DNA from: Labilibaculum sp. DW002 | GTDB lineage: Bacteria > Bacteroidota > Bacteroidia > Bacteroidales > Marinifilaceae | NCBI RefSeq assembly: GCF_029029525.1 | Contig: NZ_JAKJSC010000001.1 | Location: 2,640,987 to 2,704,986 of the forward strand | Direction of reading: 5' to 3' | DNA length: 64,000 bases | Shown: piece by piece, positions 8,501 through 19,800 of the stretch | How the letters are laid out: each line of letters starts with the position of its first letter | Position numbering within the stretch: the first letter of the stretch is position 1 | Notes under the pieces: generated by a model | Databases searched by the model: none | What the model was told of the DNA's origin: nothing | The model's input: the letters and a program-made list of their open reading frames with translations, nothing else | Made by a program: the position numbers and the translations under genes

Positions 8501-8593
8501 TCTGCAATCGACTCAATACACACTCTAAAGAGTTTGTTTACTTATCACTATGTTACTTTTAAAGAATCTGCAAACGAGTCGGCAATCGTTTTT
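8501..8593 (+). repeat. 93-bp dispersed element R, copy 1
   Basis: Begins TCTGCAATCGACTC, has TCTGCAAACGAGTCGG at offset 66, and ends GGCAATCGTTTTT. Copies 2-4 (21336, 23187, 33250) have the same length and spacing. The middle contains the small palindrome ACTCTAAAGAGT. Confidence 0.9.
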
Positions 8594-8932
8594 ACAATTT
8601 AGCCTTTAAGAAGACATCCCAACTAACAATAAAGTTACAAGAGTTTTCTACTTATTTTAGGAAGGTTACTACTTCTACCTTCTATTGAAGATATTCCTGT
8701 TATGCTTGAGCCATTATTCGGTCTTAGCTGTGTGCTTTAAATTTGCATTTTTTAAAAATCAACATACTTCGTTACCAACAGGATCTCCCAATAAAATTCC
8801 TTACAAAACACAACTTACTGAACAATACGATACTAATGAATCAATTTAAAAACAAGTAATCGAATAAATATCAAAGTATAAAAATCCAACATAAAATTAA
8901 ATTAGACCCATTCTTTATTTACATATTTTTTA
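8594..8932. other. Non-coding spacer between element R1 and the surface-operon promoter
   Basis: About 340 AT-rich bases in which I see no gene, RNA motif or strong hairpin. Confidence 0.5.
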
Positions 8933-8961
8933 TTGATGTTTATTTAATTTTTATATTTTTG
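8933..8961 (+). promoter_or_regulatory. Promoter of the surface-protein operon
   Basis: TTG (8933-8935), 18 nt, TATTTTTG (8954-8961), the same geometry as the tRNA promoter and a full TAnnTTTG match, about 82 nt upstream of the first gene. Confidence 0.65.
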
Positions 8962-9043
8962 ACTTTCTTAAATCTCTAATACAGAAACTTAGCCTAAACC
9001 AAGACCAATACACTGCAGTAAATACACGAAAACATAATTTCAA

Positions 9044-9856
9044 ATGATTAATTTTCCAAAGCTTTGCTTCAAAATCTTATCTATACTTATCTTAATAGTT
9101 AATCTTCACATTGTTGCAAGTGCTCAATCAGTACAATTAAAATCTACTGAGGAAATTATTAGTTTAAATAATCTTAATCAACTTGGAGCTTATAGAGCAA
9201 CCCTTGGTGCCGATATTGTTCATCTTAGCAATATGCATGGAATCACGTATAAATTAAGTTTTGATCCAAACGTTGTATATGCTGATTCAATGCGCATATC
9301 CGCAAATGAGAAACAATTAGAATTAAATAAAGACGACTACTACGAAATACAACGAATAGACAGTTCATTTATCTTGTACTCTTTAACTCTAAAAGGAAGA
9401 GACAAAAGTCTTAAACTTGACGAACTTCCAATCTCAATAGATTTTGTGATCAAACCCGAAACATATTATAAACTTATTTCAAATAATTGCAAGTACGAAA
9501 TAGAGTTTAAAGCAGAAAGCATTACTGCATATGACAACAATAAATCAGAAATACCTTTAAGTCCTTTTGTTTTACCAATAAACATTGAATGCGAAGATCA
9601 CGGTGAACCTAATTTACTCCTAGCTGCTCCAAATCCAACAAAAGAAAGATGCTGGATCCATATTCAACCAGAAAAAATAGAAACAATTGAGTTTATGCTT
9701 TTATATGATACAAAAGGATCTCAATACGATTCTAAACCAAAATTATTGGGAGATCAAATTGAATTAAACCTTTCTCACTTAAAACCAGGTCAATATTTCT
9801 TTAATATTATTTACTCCAATCAGCAAAAAGATATTGTAAAAATTATTAAAGTTTAA
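9044..9856 (+). CDS. Secreted protein with type IX secretion C-terminal sorting domain
   Basis: A 270-residue protein with a signal peptide (hydrophobic core ILSILILIVNLHIVASA, cleavage before QS), a beta-rich middle, and a C-terminal domain of about 80 residues with the Por-tail features: start at AAPNPTKERCWIHI, then LLYDTKG, LNLSHLKPGQYFFNIIY and a basic end (VKIIKV). Such tails direct proteins through the type IX secretion system to the cell surface. It is the first gene of the operon with the tail-fibre-like and RHS proteins (42-nt gap to the next gene), which suggests that all three act at the surface. Confidence 0.75.
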   Translation: MINFPKLCFKILSILILIVNLHIVASAQSVQLKSTEEIISLNNLNQLGAYRATLGADIVHLSNMHGITYKLSFDPNVVYADSMRISANEKQLELNKDDYYEIQRIDSSFILYSLTLKGRDKSLKLDELPISIDFVIKPETYYKLISNNCKYEIEFKAESITAYDNNKSEIPLSPFVLPINIECEDHGEPNLLLAAPNPTKERCWIHIQPEKIETIEFMLLYDTKGSQYDSKPKLLGDQIELNLSHLKPGQYFFNIIYSNQQKDIVKIIKV

Positions 9857-9898
9857 TAAATACGATTCCTCCATAACATCAACCTATAAATCAACACT

Positions 9899-12800
9899 AT
9901 GACAAAACTATACTCCTACTTTATACTTACCGTTCTTTTCTTTGGCAATATCCATAACATAAACGCACAGCAGACAAAAAATGAGGTGAAGGGTCATTTT
10001 CAAAATGGCTATGCTCCAGGTGCAGCTCATTTTGGATATCTTATTGATGCTTGCTACAATTATTCTATTGGAGAAGGATTAATCTACGACACAAGTAATA
10101 ATCTATTAAAGGCAGAAGTTCCTTTAAGTTTACTCGAGCAAACCCTGAAAGATACAGCTACCGTTATTAGAAATGAACGAGACGCCAAATTAGAAATCCT
10201 CTCTCAACAATTACTTAATAATGAAAGTAGTTCATCAGGAGCTATAGACAATTTAGAGCAAAGACTAAACAATCAAATAATTGATACCGCATCAGCAATT
10301 AGGCAAAGTATTAATCAACTTGACCTGAGCAAAACAATTGAACTGGAAAAAACAAGCCAGAATATTAGAGCTGAGATAAACGCCTTAAATTCTGAAACTA
10401 ACTCAAAACTAAATAACGAGGTTAATCTACTAAATGATAGAATCAACACAACTAACTCATCTGCAGAAGATATTGAGCAACAACTAAGATTAGATTTTCA
10501 ATCAAAATTAGAGCAACTAGATCTGGACAAAACAAGCCAATTAGCAGATACCGCAAAGAATATCAGATCCAAAATGTATTCGCTAAATTCAATTAATCAA
10601 AATAAACTAAATAACGAAGTCATTTTGCTAAATGACAAAATTAACTCAACTCAGTTAGCAATTCAAGATACAGCACAAAAGGTTCGATTAGATTTTCAAT
10701 TTAAATTAAATCTTTTAGAAGAAGCCTTGCAAGATACTGCACAAATAATTAGAACTAGCCTTAATACATTTCACAATACTTTAAGTCAAAAAATAGAATT
10801 GGGCGATTACAATCTATCCAATCTAATTAACCAAACTCAAAATAACTTAATCAAAAAAATTGACTCCTTAGCAGAAGTTCACAACATAGAGAGAGTAATT
10901 CAAGAGAATAGAATGACCAAAATAGAAACAGATCATTCGACACTTAAGGATACAGTTGTTGAAATGAAAACTAAGTTAGATACTTTAAACTTCACTGAAG
11001 AAAACTTTTCCCAAACATTAAAATTAAAACTAGCTAATATTGAAGATGGAGCAACAAAAGCTGACAATAATTTTACTGATGCTTTAAAAACCAAACTCGA
11101 CGGTATTGAAAATAGTGCCAACAACTATCAACTACCATTAGGCACACATAACAAATTAGGTGGAATTCAGTTAAGTCAAGATTTTGTATTATACAATGGC
11201 AAGGCCTACAATGCATTGGATGCAAGCAAAATCGATCGCGAATATGCCAAGGATACAATCATGAAAAATTGGACTTCTGAAATGAAGACAGACGATGAAT
11301 GGACACGCATTCGTTATAAAATGGAGAATGGCTTAGTTGATGCAAGTGGGAATAAATTATATGACTATGGAGAATGGAATCAAGCTTACAAATTTATTTA
11401 TGATGATCTAGAAAATTCGTTCTATGAATTCAATGCAACGGATTCTTTAAATGTAATCCTAGGGATTCATGAAAGAGATAAACTTTTTACTGGCAAAAAT
11501 AACACGATCATAGGTCACGAAGCAGGATATACACTTTACAAAGGTGGTGAACGAAACGTACTAATTGGTAAAAATGCAGGCAGAGGTTCTGAAAATGTAT
11601 TTGATAACGTTTTTGTTGGAAATCAGGCTGGAGAATCAATAGGAGATCCTTCTAAATCAGCCTCAACAGTTGGAGATTTTTCAGGCGAAAGAAATGTTGC
11701 ATTGGGAACCATGGCTATGCAAGGACGAAATGCATCTGGAAAATCTGTTGCTATTGGCTATTCAGCAATGGAGCTCGGAGAACAAAATTCATCTATTGCA
11801 ATCGGATACAATGCTGCAAAGCAAAATTCAGGCAACAATAACATTTCAATTGGTTATGAAGCTGGATTATCGGTTCCAGGATCGACCAACACAAATACCA
11901 TTGCAATAGGTTACCGTGCCGGATATAAAAACACCTACGCACAACACAACATATTTATTGGTGATTCAAGTGCTCTTGTAAATGAATCTGGAGAAAAGAA
12001 TATTTTTATTGGACATGGAACTGGAAAATCAAATACTGGAAATGGAAATTTATTCATTGGTAATGACATTGATTTAGCTGGCAATGATCAATTGGCTATA
12101 GGTAACAAGGGAAATATTCTCATTTCAGGAGATTTTACAACCAATACCATTAATATTGATAATTTATCAACATCTAACTTAACCGTTGGCAACTCAATAT
12201 CTAATAGATACTCCATTGGAAATAAGGTTGTAATAAATAGTGCATCTCAGTTTATTGGAGATGGAGGTGTAAACTCAAGTGCTCAAATTCAAACTACCCA
12301 TACAAATGCAAAAGGAAATACTAATAGCGCTATTTCAGCACTAAATGGAACCGTTTCTGCTAAATACATATCAGGTGCAGATGCAATTATGATTAGTAAT
12401 GCCGATGTTATTAATAATACTGGAACATTTGTCGGTTCAGGCGGAGTAAATACCAATGGCGCTATAAATGGTAATACCCTAAATGCAAACAGTATTATCG
12501 GAACTGACAATCTGGAAATTGCAGGAATAAGTATTGTGACTTTATCTGGTGGAATACCTGTAGAAAGATATGCTATAAAAAGTCATTCACACAATCCGGC
12601 TGAAATAAATACGAACAGTACTAATCGCTTTGTAAGTGATGCAGAAAAAGCAAGTTGGAACAACAAAGTGAATACTATAACTGGAAAAGGACTTTCAAGC
12701 GAAGACTTTACAAGTACTGAGAAAGCTAAATTATTAGGTATTGCTGCAAATGCTAACAATTATATACATCCAACAAGTCATTCAGCTAATATAATTACCC

Positions 12801-13780
12801 AAGATGCAACACATCGCTTTGTAAATGATACTGAAAAAAACACATGGAACAATAAGGTTGACAAAGCAACAGGCAAAAACCTATCTACAAATGATTTTAC
12901 CAACACATACAAATCAAAACTAGATGGCATAACGGCTGGTGCGAATAAATACACACACCCAACTACACATACGGCTAGTATAATTTCCCAAGATGCAAAC
13001 CACAGATTTGTAAGCGATGCTGAAAAAACAACTTGGAATGCCAAAGCAGATAAATCGGAAGTTTCATCCAATGATTACACTACAACTGAAAAAAATAAAT
13101 TAGCAGGAATTGAAGATGCAGCCAATAATTACGTGCACGATGCTAATCATTCTGCTAATATGATTACCACAACAACCAGTAAACAGTTTGTGAGCCAAAC
13201 AGAAAAAGATGAATGGACTGCAGGAAAAATCCCTCTTGGAGGAATAATCATGTGGAATGGAACAACAATTCCAGATGGTTGGGCGCTTTGCGATGGACAA
13301 CTTGTTAATGGTAATCAAACCCCAGACTTACGAGGCAGATTTATTGTTGGTAGTTATCCTGGGAAATCTGGTTTTGATAGTGGAAACAATGGAGGAACCG
13401 TTGGATCAACTCCTAACAATTTTAATACAAATACAAACGGTACTCACAATCATGCGGGAAATACCGGAGCCTATAAGCTAACCCCTTCCGATATTCCTAC
13501 TCACAAACACAATTTTAAAAACTACTATTTTATTGAAACATCGGGAAAAGATGATGCCAGAACAGGAACTTCATTTGGATTCGAAAGTATAGAACAAGGA
13601 GGTGGTGCTGGAGATTTCGACACTGATAATAATAGAGTATTTTATAAAAATATGGACACAGAATCATCAGGAATGAGTAATCCCAATTCACATACTCATA
13701 CAATTTCATCTACTGGTAATCATTCTCATTCCGTGTCTGTTCCCTATTATGTTTTGGCCTTTATCATGAGAGTAAAATAA
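9899..13780 (+). CDS. Phage-tail-fibre-like secreted protein with collar domain
   Basis: A 1293-residue protein with a signal peptide (MTKLYSYFILTVLFFGNIHNINA). Residues about 80-370 are coiled coil (repeated DTAxxIR and LNNEVxLLND segments). About 530-740 is a YadA-head-like set of short beta repeats (IGxxAGxxxxG, NIFIGHGTGKSN). About 900-1105 holds repeats of phage side-tail-fibre type (KLDGIExxANNYxHPxxH, RFVSDAEKxTWNxK). The last 185 residues are a tail collar domain (GGIIMWNGTTIPDGWALCDG, TPDLRGRFIVG, histidine-rich end HTHTISSTGNHSHS). A phage-like receptor-binding fibre carrying an export signal suggests a host-made trimeric surface adhesin or delivery accessory of the RHS protein encoded next. 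No phage structural genes are nearby. Confidence 0.85.
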   Translation: MTKLYSYFILTVLFFGNIHNINAQQTKNEVKGHFQNGYAPGAAHFGYLIDACYNYSIGEGLIYDTSNNLLKAEVPLSLLEQTLKDTATVIRNERDAKLEILSQQLLNNESSSSGAIDNLEQRLNNQIIDTASAIRQSINQLDLSKTIELEKTSQNIRAEINALNSETNSKLNNEVNLLNDRINTTNSSAEDIEQQLRLDFQSKLEQLDLDKTSQLADTAKNIRSKMYSLNSINQNKLNNEVILLNDKINSTQLAIQDTAQKVRLDFQFKLNLLEEALQDTAQIIRTSLNTFHNTLSQKIELGDYNLSNLINQTQNNLIKKIDSLAEVHNIERVIQENRMTKIETDHSTLKDTVVEMKTKLDTLNFTEENFSQTLKLKLANIEDGATKADNNFTDALKTKLDGIENSANNYQLPLGTHNKLGGIQLSQDFVLYNGKAYNALDASKIDREYAKDTIMKNWTSEMKTDDEWTRIRYKMENGLVDASGNKLYDYGEWNQAYKFIYDDLENSFYEFNATDSLNVILGIHERDKLFTGKNNTIIGHEAGYTLYKGGERNVLIGKNAGRGSENVFDNVFVGNQAGESIGDPSKSASTVGDFSGERNVALGTMAMQGRNASGKSVAIGYSAMELGEQNSSIAIGYNAAKQNSGNNNISIGYEAGLSVPGSTNTNTIAIGYRAGYKNTYAQHNIFIGDSSALVNESGEKNIFIGHGTGKSNTGNGNLFIGNDIDLAGNDQLAIGNKGNILISGDFTTNTINIDNLSTSNLTVGNSISNRYSIGNKVVINSASQFIGDGGVNSSAQIQTTHTNAKGNTNSAISALNGTVSAKYISGADAIMISNADVINNTGTFVGSGGVNTNGAINGNTLNANSIIGTDNLEIAGISIVTLSGGIPVERYAIKSHSHNPAEINTNSTNRFVSDAEKASWNNKVNTITGKGLSSEDFTSTEKAKLLGIAANANNYIHPTSHSANIITQDATHRFVNDTEKNTWNNKVDKATGKNLSTNDFTNTYKSKLDGITAGANKYTHPTTHTASIISQDANHRFVSDAEKTTWNAKADKSEVSSNDYTTTEKNKLAGIEDAANNYVHDANHSANMITTTTSKQFVSQTEKDEWTAGKIPLGGIIMWNGTTIPDGWALCDGQLVNGNQTPDLRGRFIVGSYPGKSGFDSGNNGGTVGSTPNNFNTNTNGTHNHAGNTGAYKLTPSDIPTHKHNFKNYYFIETSGKDDARTGTSFGFESIEQGGGAGDFDTDNNRVFYKNMDTESSGMSNPNSHTHTISSTGNHSHSVSVPYYVLAFIMRVK

Positions 13781-13801
13781 AAACTTTATACTCCTGCATG
13801 A

Positions 13802-13837
13802 CCTCTGTTCTAAATAAAAAAAAATTAAGCACAGAGG
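13802..13837. other. Weak hairpin between the fibre and RHS genes
   Basis: CCTCTGT (13802-13808) pairs with ACAGAGG (13831-13837) around an A-rich 22-nt loop. No T run follows, so it may modulate read-through or mark mRNA processing rather than terminate. Confidence 0.35.
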
Positions 13838-13877
13838 ACATAAAACATCTTTGCGTGTTACCTCGAAAATAAAACCA

Positions 13878-16800
13878 ATGAAAAGATTTTCACTGACCCT
13901 TACTATATTATTGCACTTTCTGTATTTGCAAGCACAAGTATTGCAAACGGAACACGATACCCTTAAAAAATCCTTGGCAAAACCAATGGCCTTGAGCACC
14001 AAATCTGCTAACGCAGGAGGTGGTGGAAGTTCTGCTGGTTTAGCACCCGTTTCTATGCCAATAATGCCCTCTCCTACTGCTGCATCCTTAGTAAGAAATG
14101 CGACAGCAAGTCCGAACTTATATACTGGAGCTGTAAATGTAAGTGTACCATTATATACTCTACCTGCCCAAGGAATGAGTATTCCTATTGGAATGGTTTA
14201 CCAAAGCAATGGAGTAAAAGTAAATGAAAAAAATGGCCCTTTAGGAATGACATGGGCTTTACAAGGAGGTGGTGCCGTAGCAAGAATTGTGAGAGGATAT
14301 CCTGATGAATTTAATGGTTCAATACATGAAGAAACATGGAAAGAAAATAGTCCAAGTAAAAAGAAAAATAAGAAAAAAAAACTTAAAGGTTTTTGGCATA
14401 TTGATCCACCTACAGATTACGCAACTAACGAGGACAGTTATAATACTATAATTGATCATACTGATGGAATTAAAGATGAACTATGGGATACACAGCCAGA
14501 TAAATATTATTTTAGTGCACCTGGATTATCGGGGAGTTTCTATATTCCATCTAAAAGCATGCCCCCAATTATCCATTGTGATTTAGATATTGATATTCAA
14601 TTAATATTTGAAAGTGAAAAATTATCAGGTTTTTTGATCACTACTTCATCAGGTTTTTGTTATGAATTTGGAATGGATAGTAAATATATTGAACAACAAA
14701 CTTTTTCAAATATAAGTAAGGTAAGCGAAGCCAGACACAAGCTTATAAATGGCATCAATTATACTGTTTCATTTGAATTTGAAGAGCCAAAATTTACAAA
14801 TACATTTATTGAAGATAAAGATTTATATATATCGACATGGTATTTAAAAGCTATTCAGACACCATTCAAAGCAGATTGCATTAACTATACGTATGAAGAA
14901 GATAAAAATAAGGAGGATAAATTAGCTCAATCTCTTGATGCAATAATTGATCAATCTCTAAACTACTATAAGTTAGCAAATAACAATACTGAAATAATTA
15001 CATATCAGAAACCCCAAAACAATGAATACATATCGCAGTTATTTGTAGCAAAACAAGTAAAAACAAAATATTTTAAACCCAAACGATTAAGTAATATTTC
15101 ATCTTCATTAGCAAGTATAAAATTTAAATATACCAATTGGACGGAAGATAATTCCAACAGGATAACAAAAATACTAACCTATGGAGCCGACCATAAAAAA
15201 GTTCAAAAACAATTTAATATTGAATATAATTTTGTTCAGAACAAAATTACTGAACCATCCTACCCTAAACTTACTAAAATCGGTAGTACTTCTCGATCTT
15301 TATTTTCTAATAATGAAGCATGGACTGAATGGGAAGGAGTTAGATACTTCCTTGAAAAAATTAGTGAAATTGACAAAGAACAAAAAGACACAATTAAGTT
15401 ATTTAGCTTTAATTACCATCAACCAGAACAATTACCTGAATTTTGCTCTCAATTTCAAAATGAATATGGATTTTATGTAAGTTATCCAAGTTTCAAATCT
15501 CAATTTTACAGTGAGAATAGCTTGAACTATTACCCTCTACTTGCATTAAATATACAAGATAAAGATCGTGATAAAGACAAAAATAAACTTCCAGACTTTC
15601 ATAATGATGGAAGCCAGATTAGTATATCGGATACAACCGTAACAAATGGAATGCTAATTTCTATGCAAAATCCTACTGGTGCTGTTACTAAATTTGTTTA
15701 TGACGCCACTTTTGAAGGAGCTATACTAAAACATAAATATACATTTGATGGTAAGGAACAGGTACAAGAAACCAACTATTTGTATAAAAATAGTTCTTCA
15801 CCCATAGGGAATAGTTCAAAAACTTATAATGTTGGAATTTATAAAATGGGAATCACACCTTGGGGAAGGTCAGAAAAGTTGTTAACGCAAAATTCTCCGC
15901 GAGGATATAAATATGTGGAAACAACAACAAATAAGATTAAGACCAAATATAGTTTTACTACTGCTCAAGACTATGATAATTCATTTGAATCATCCTCAGT
16001 AAAAAAAGAAGTAGTTGATTTCATCTATCTCAACTACAAAAACTCAGGAGAGGAAATAGAATTTGATCATCTTAAGTATGCTATTGATAAAATCAATAAA
16101 ACGCATCCCGAATTTACTAAAAAAGTTGAAGAAGATTGGATAAATACTGTAGGTAAAGAAAACGCAGAAGGACTAAAACAAAGCATTTGGTATCATGAGT
16201 TTTTTAAAAATCACTATAATCTTTATGCAAAAGGTTATAGTCCTGAAATATTTATTAAGTATAAAAATGAATATATTACAGAATTGGTTCAAAATGTTGG
16301 AAAACCTACTGATAGGGACAATTTACGAGGAAAACTAATTCGTAAGACGAGCTATAATTTAACAGGTGGTGTAGCCAAAGAAGAAAGATATTATTATGAA
16401 CCAATATTTATGGACAAGTACGAGTCTGAAAAGCAAGCCTTTGTAGTTTCTGATTCTTACACTGAATCAAAGAATGAAAAGTATATCGTTCCGTATAACA
16501 TCAACTATGAAACACTGCGTTTAAGCAAAATTTCATATAAGAATTATATATTTATAAGTCAAAGTATAAATCAAGAAACAAAAATTGAAAAATATTCTCA
16601 AATTCATCCATTACTAGCGGAAGTTAGTATTCATAAAAATCTAAACACTAAGGATACTTGGCGAACAGAAACAGAATATCACGTATTTTCAGGAAATAGT
16701 TCCAAGTCATCTACAAAACCAATTCAAAAAGGAGAAGCCGATATTGATGATAATGATGACAACCAAGGTGGAAATGGAAATACAAATAACTCACCTAAAT

Positions 16801-19800
16801 ACAATCCTTATCCAAAATATACAGCAGTTAAACAAGTTACTTACAAAAATGACAAACAACTATCAGGAAGCCAAGTAATTTATAATAATGATACCCGTTT
16901 ACCGAAAGAATCTAAAAAATGGATCAATGGCAAATACGAAACCGCTATCACCTACGATAAATTCGATTATAAGGCTAGATTATTACAAGCTCACGGCAGA
17001 GATGGAATTCCAAGTTCTTACCGATACAATGGTAATTTTCTTGAAATGACAGCACAAAATGCAACTTATCAAGACATTAGCAATGGGAAAGCAGGTGATT
17101 TACGAAAAAAATTACCAAAAGCCATTATTGCTTCTGCAAAGTATTCTACAGAGGGGTTTCTTTTGAATCAAACCGATGCCAATGGATATACAGTACAATA
17201 TGAATATGATGATTTTGGAAGGTTAAAACTTTTGCGTGATCATGATCAAAACTTAATTAAAGCTTACGATTATCAATATGGCAAAGTAGGACAAGAAAAA
17301 ATTACTGGTGAACAACTGGGCATTGGACAAATGGTGTTGGGAGAAAGTTTCGTAGTAGGTGGGTTCTCTAATAGCGAAATACAAGGCTTACCTTCAGCTG
17401 GAAAAAACTATATTGCCAGTTATGCTTTCAAAAAAGAAAAAGCAAGTTTTTTCGACCGTAATAATTCTAATAAAGCCAGCACAACAATTGAATATCAGGA
17501 TGGACTAGGAAGAGCTATTCAACAAATAAAAGTAAATAGCTTACCACAAGAATATAGTATAGTACAAAGCTTCGAATATGATTTCTTGGGGAGGCAAGCA
17601 ATACAATATCGCAGCTTACCAATGCTAAGTGATTCCAAATATAAAAAAGACTGGAAACAGTACCTTAAAAACAAATTCAAAAACACCTATAAAGCAGAAC
17701 GTAGTTATAATAGATATAATCGAATACACAGACAAGGTAATTTTGGAGAAAATTATTCTCTAGAAAAGCGACCAAAAACATCAACTTATGGATTAAACAT
17801 TGCAAATGTACCCTCTTACACCATAAATTCAGATTCTGAAGTTTTTGTAAAAAAGAACTTTTCAAGAAGAACGCTTTTAAAAACATCTGTTTATTTCGAG
17901 GGCATCACTAATGTTACTTACAAAAACATGAACGGACAAGTAGTTCGTAAAGCTGCATTAAAAGGAAATCAGACAGGTGAAGTAGATTTTAGTTCAGGAT
18001 TAATAACTGATTATGTGTACGATGACTATGGAAATTTACGAGCAATATTACCTCCTCAAGCAAAAGGAGACATTAGTGCAAACAATTACGTTTACAAATT
18101 TCATTACGATGAACGTAACCGTTTAGTGAAAAAAGAAATTCCAGGAGCTGGAGCCATTACGCTAGAATACGACGAATTAGACCGCGTATCGAAAGAAACT
18201 GATGCGAAAGGTACTACGACTTACATCAAGTACGATGAGCTAAGTAGACCCATAGAAACAGGATATATTGACAAACAATCAACAAGTAAAGGGAAAGAAA
18301 TTCCTTTGGGTAAAACTTATTACGACAATTACGATTTTGCATTTGCTAAAGCGAATATTTGTAGTAGTGAATATGCTGAAAAGAGTTTGGGTCGAGTTTG
18401 TGGTAGGGAAATACGAATATTAGGATCTGAAACATGGATAAAAACAGTTAACTACTACGATAAAGAAGGACGTATAATTGAAGCCATTTCGCAAAATAAC
18501 ACAGGTGGAATAGACAAGCTGACAACAGCCTACGATTTTCAAGGAAAAATAACCGAAACCAATATCAACAAAACCTTTAATGGCGAGGAATTCAGTACTA
18601 AAAAACAATATGAATACGGCACTGCGGGAGAATTAAAATATGTACATCACAGTGTAAATGGACAAAGTTCAATTATTTTATCTGCATTTGAATACAACAA
18701 CGATGGTTCGCTTGCTGGCAAAAAAGTACACAATGGTAAAATTGAGACCCAATATACCTACGATGAGTTAAACCGCATGATTAAAACCCAAAGTGAAAAG
18801 TATTTCTCTTTAGAATTGGCTTATGATTCTAAATTAAAAGGCACCAATAATACAGAATATTTTGATGGTAATTTAAGTGCAATGGCATGGAAAACAAAAA
18901 ATAAGCAAAGACATACTTATAGTTTTGAATACGATGGATGGAAAAACCTTACCAATGCAAATTCAAGCGATCATCCTTACACAACACAATACAAATATGA
19001 CGAGAATGGAAACATAAGTTTTTTAAGCCGTAACGATAGTTTGGGTCTATACCAACGATTTTTATACGATTATAAAAACACCAATCAGTTGCAAAAATTA
19101 AATAGAACCAACACTGAAGAGGTAGAAGTTTGGCCTGGTGATGCGAATAACGATGGTAAAGTAGAAGTAGATGATCAGCATCCAATAGGATACAATTACA
19201 AATACAAAACAAAGGCTCGTGACACGCGCAGTACGGAATGGAAAGCCTGGCAAATTACTCGCCGAAAAGATGATGACTTGGTGTTCTCGGATACCAACGG
19301 TGATGGTTTAATTAACGAACAAGACACCATTGCCATTCAACAAAACCTGCTAAAAGAACACGAACTAACTGAAGCTAAAGAAACGAATGGCTTTCGTTAC
19401 AAATACGACAAAAATGGCAATATGATATACGATGAGTATAAGAATATTAATATTAGCTACAACATTTTAAACCTACCCGATACCATTAAGGCAGAAGGGC
19501 ATGGTAAAATTGTAAACCAATACATGGCAGACGGTACTTTATTACGACGTAGTATTTTTGACGAAGACAACAATGAACTACAAAGAGCCGATTATCAAGG
19601 TGAATTTTTATTTACCAACGACCAATTAAATAAGATTTTCACTGGAGAGGGATACTATGCACCAAATTCTGCTAGCTCGACCATTTCAAACACCTCTCTT
19701 TCAGAGGAAACAGGAAGTAGTCAAGTTAAAAAAAGTGACCTTGGTACTTATTTTTACACTTTAACCGATCATTTAGGACATACAAGAGTTATTGTAGACG

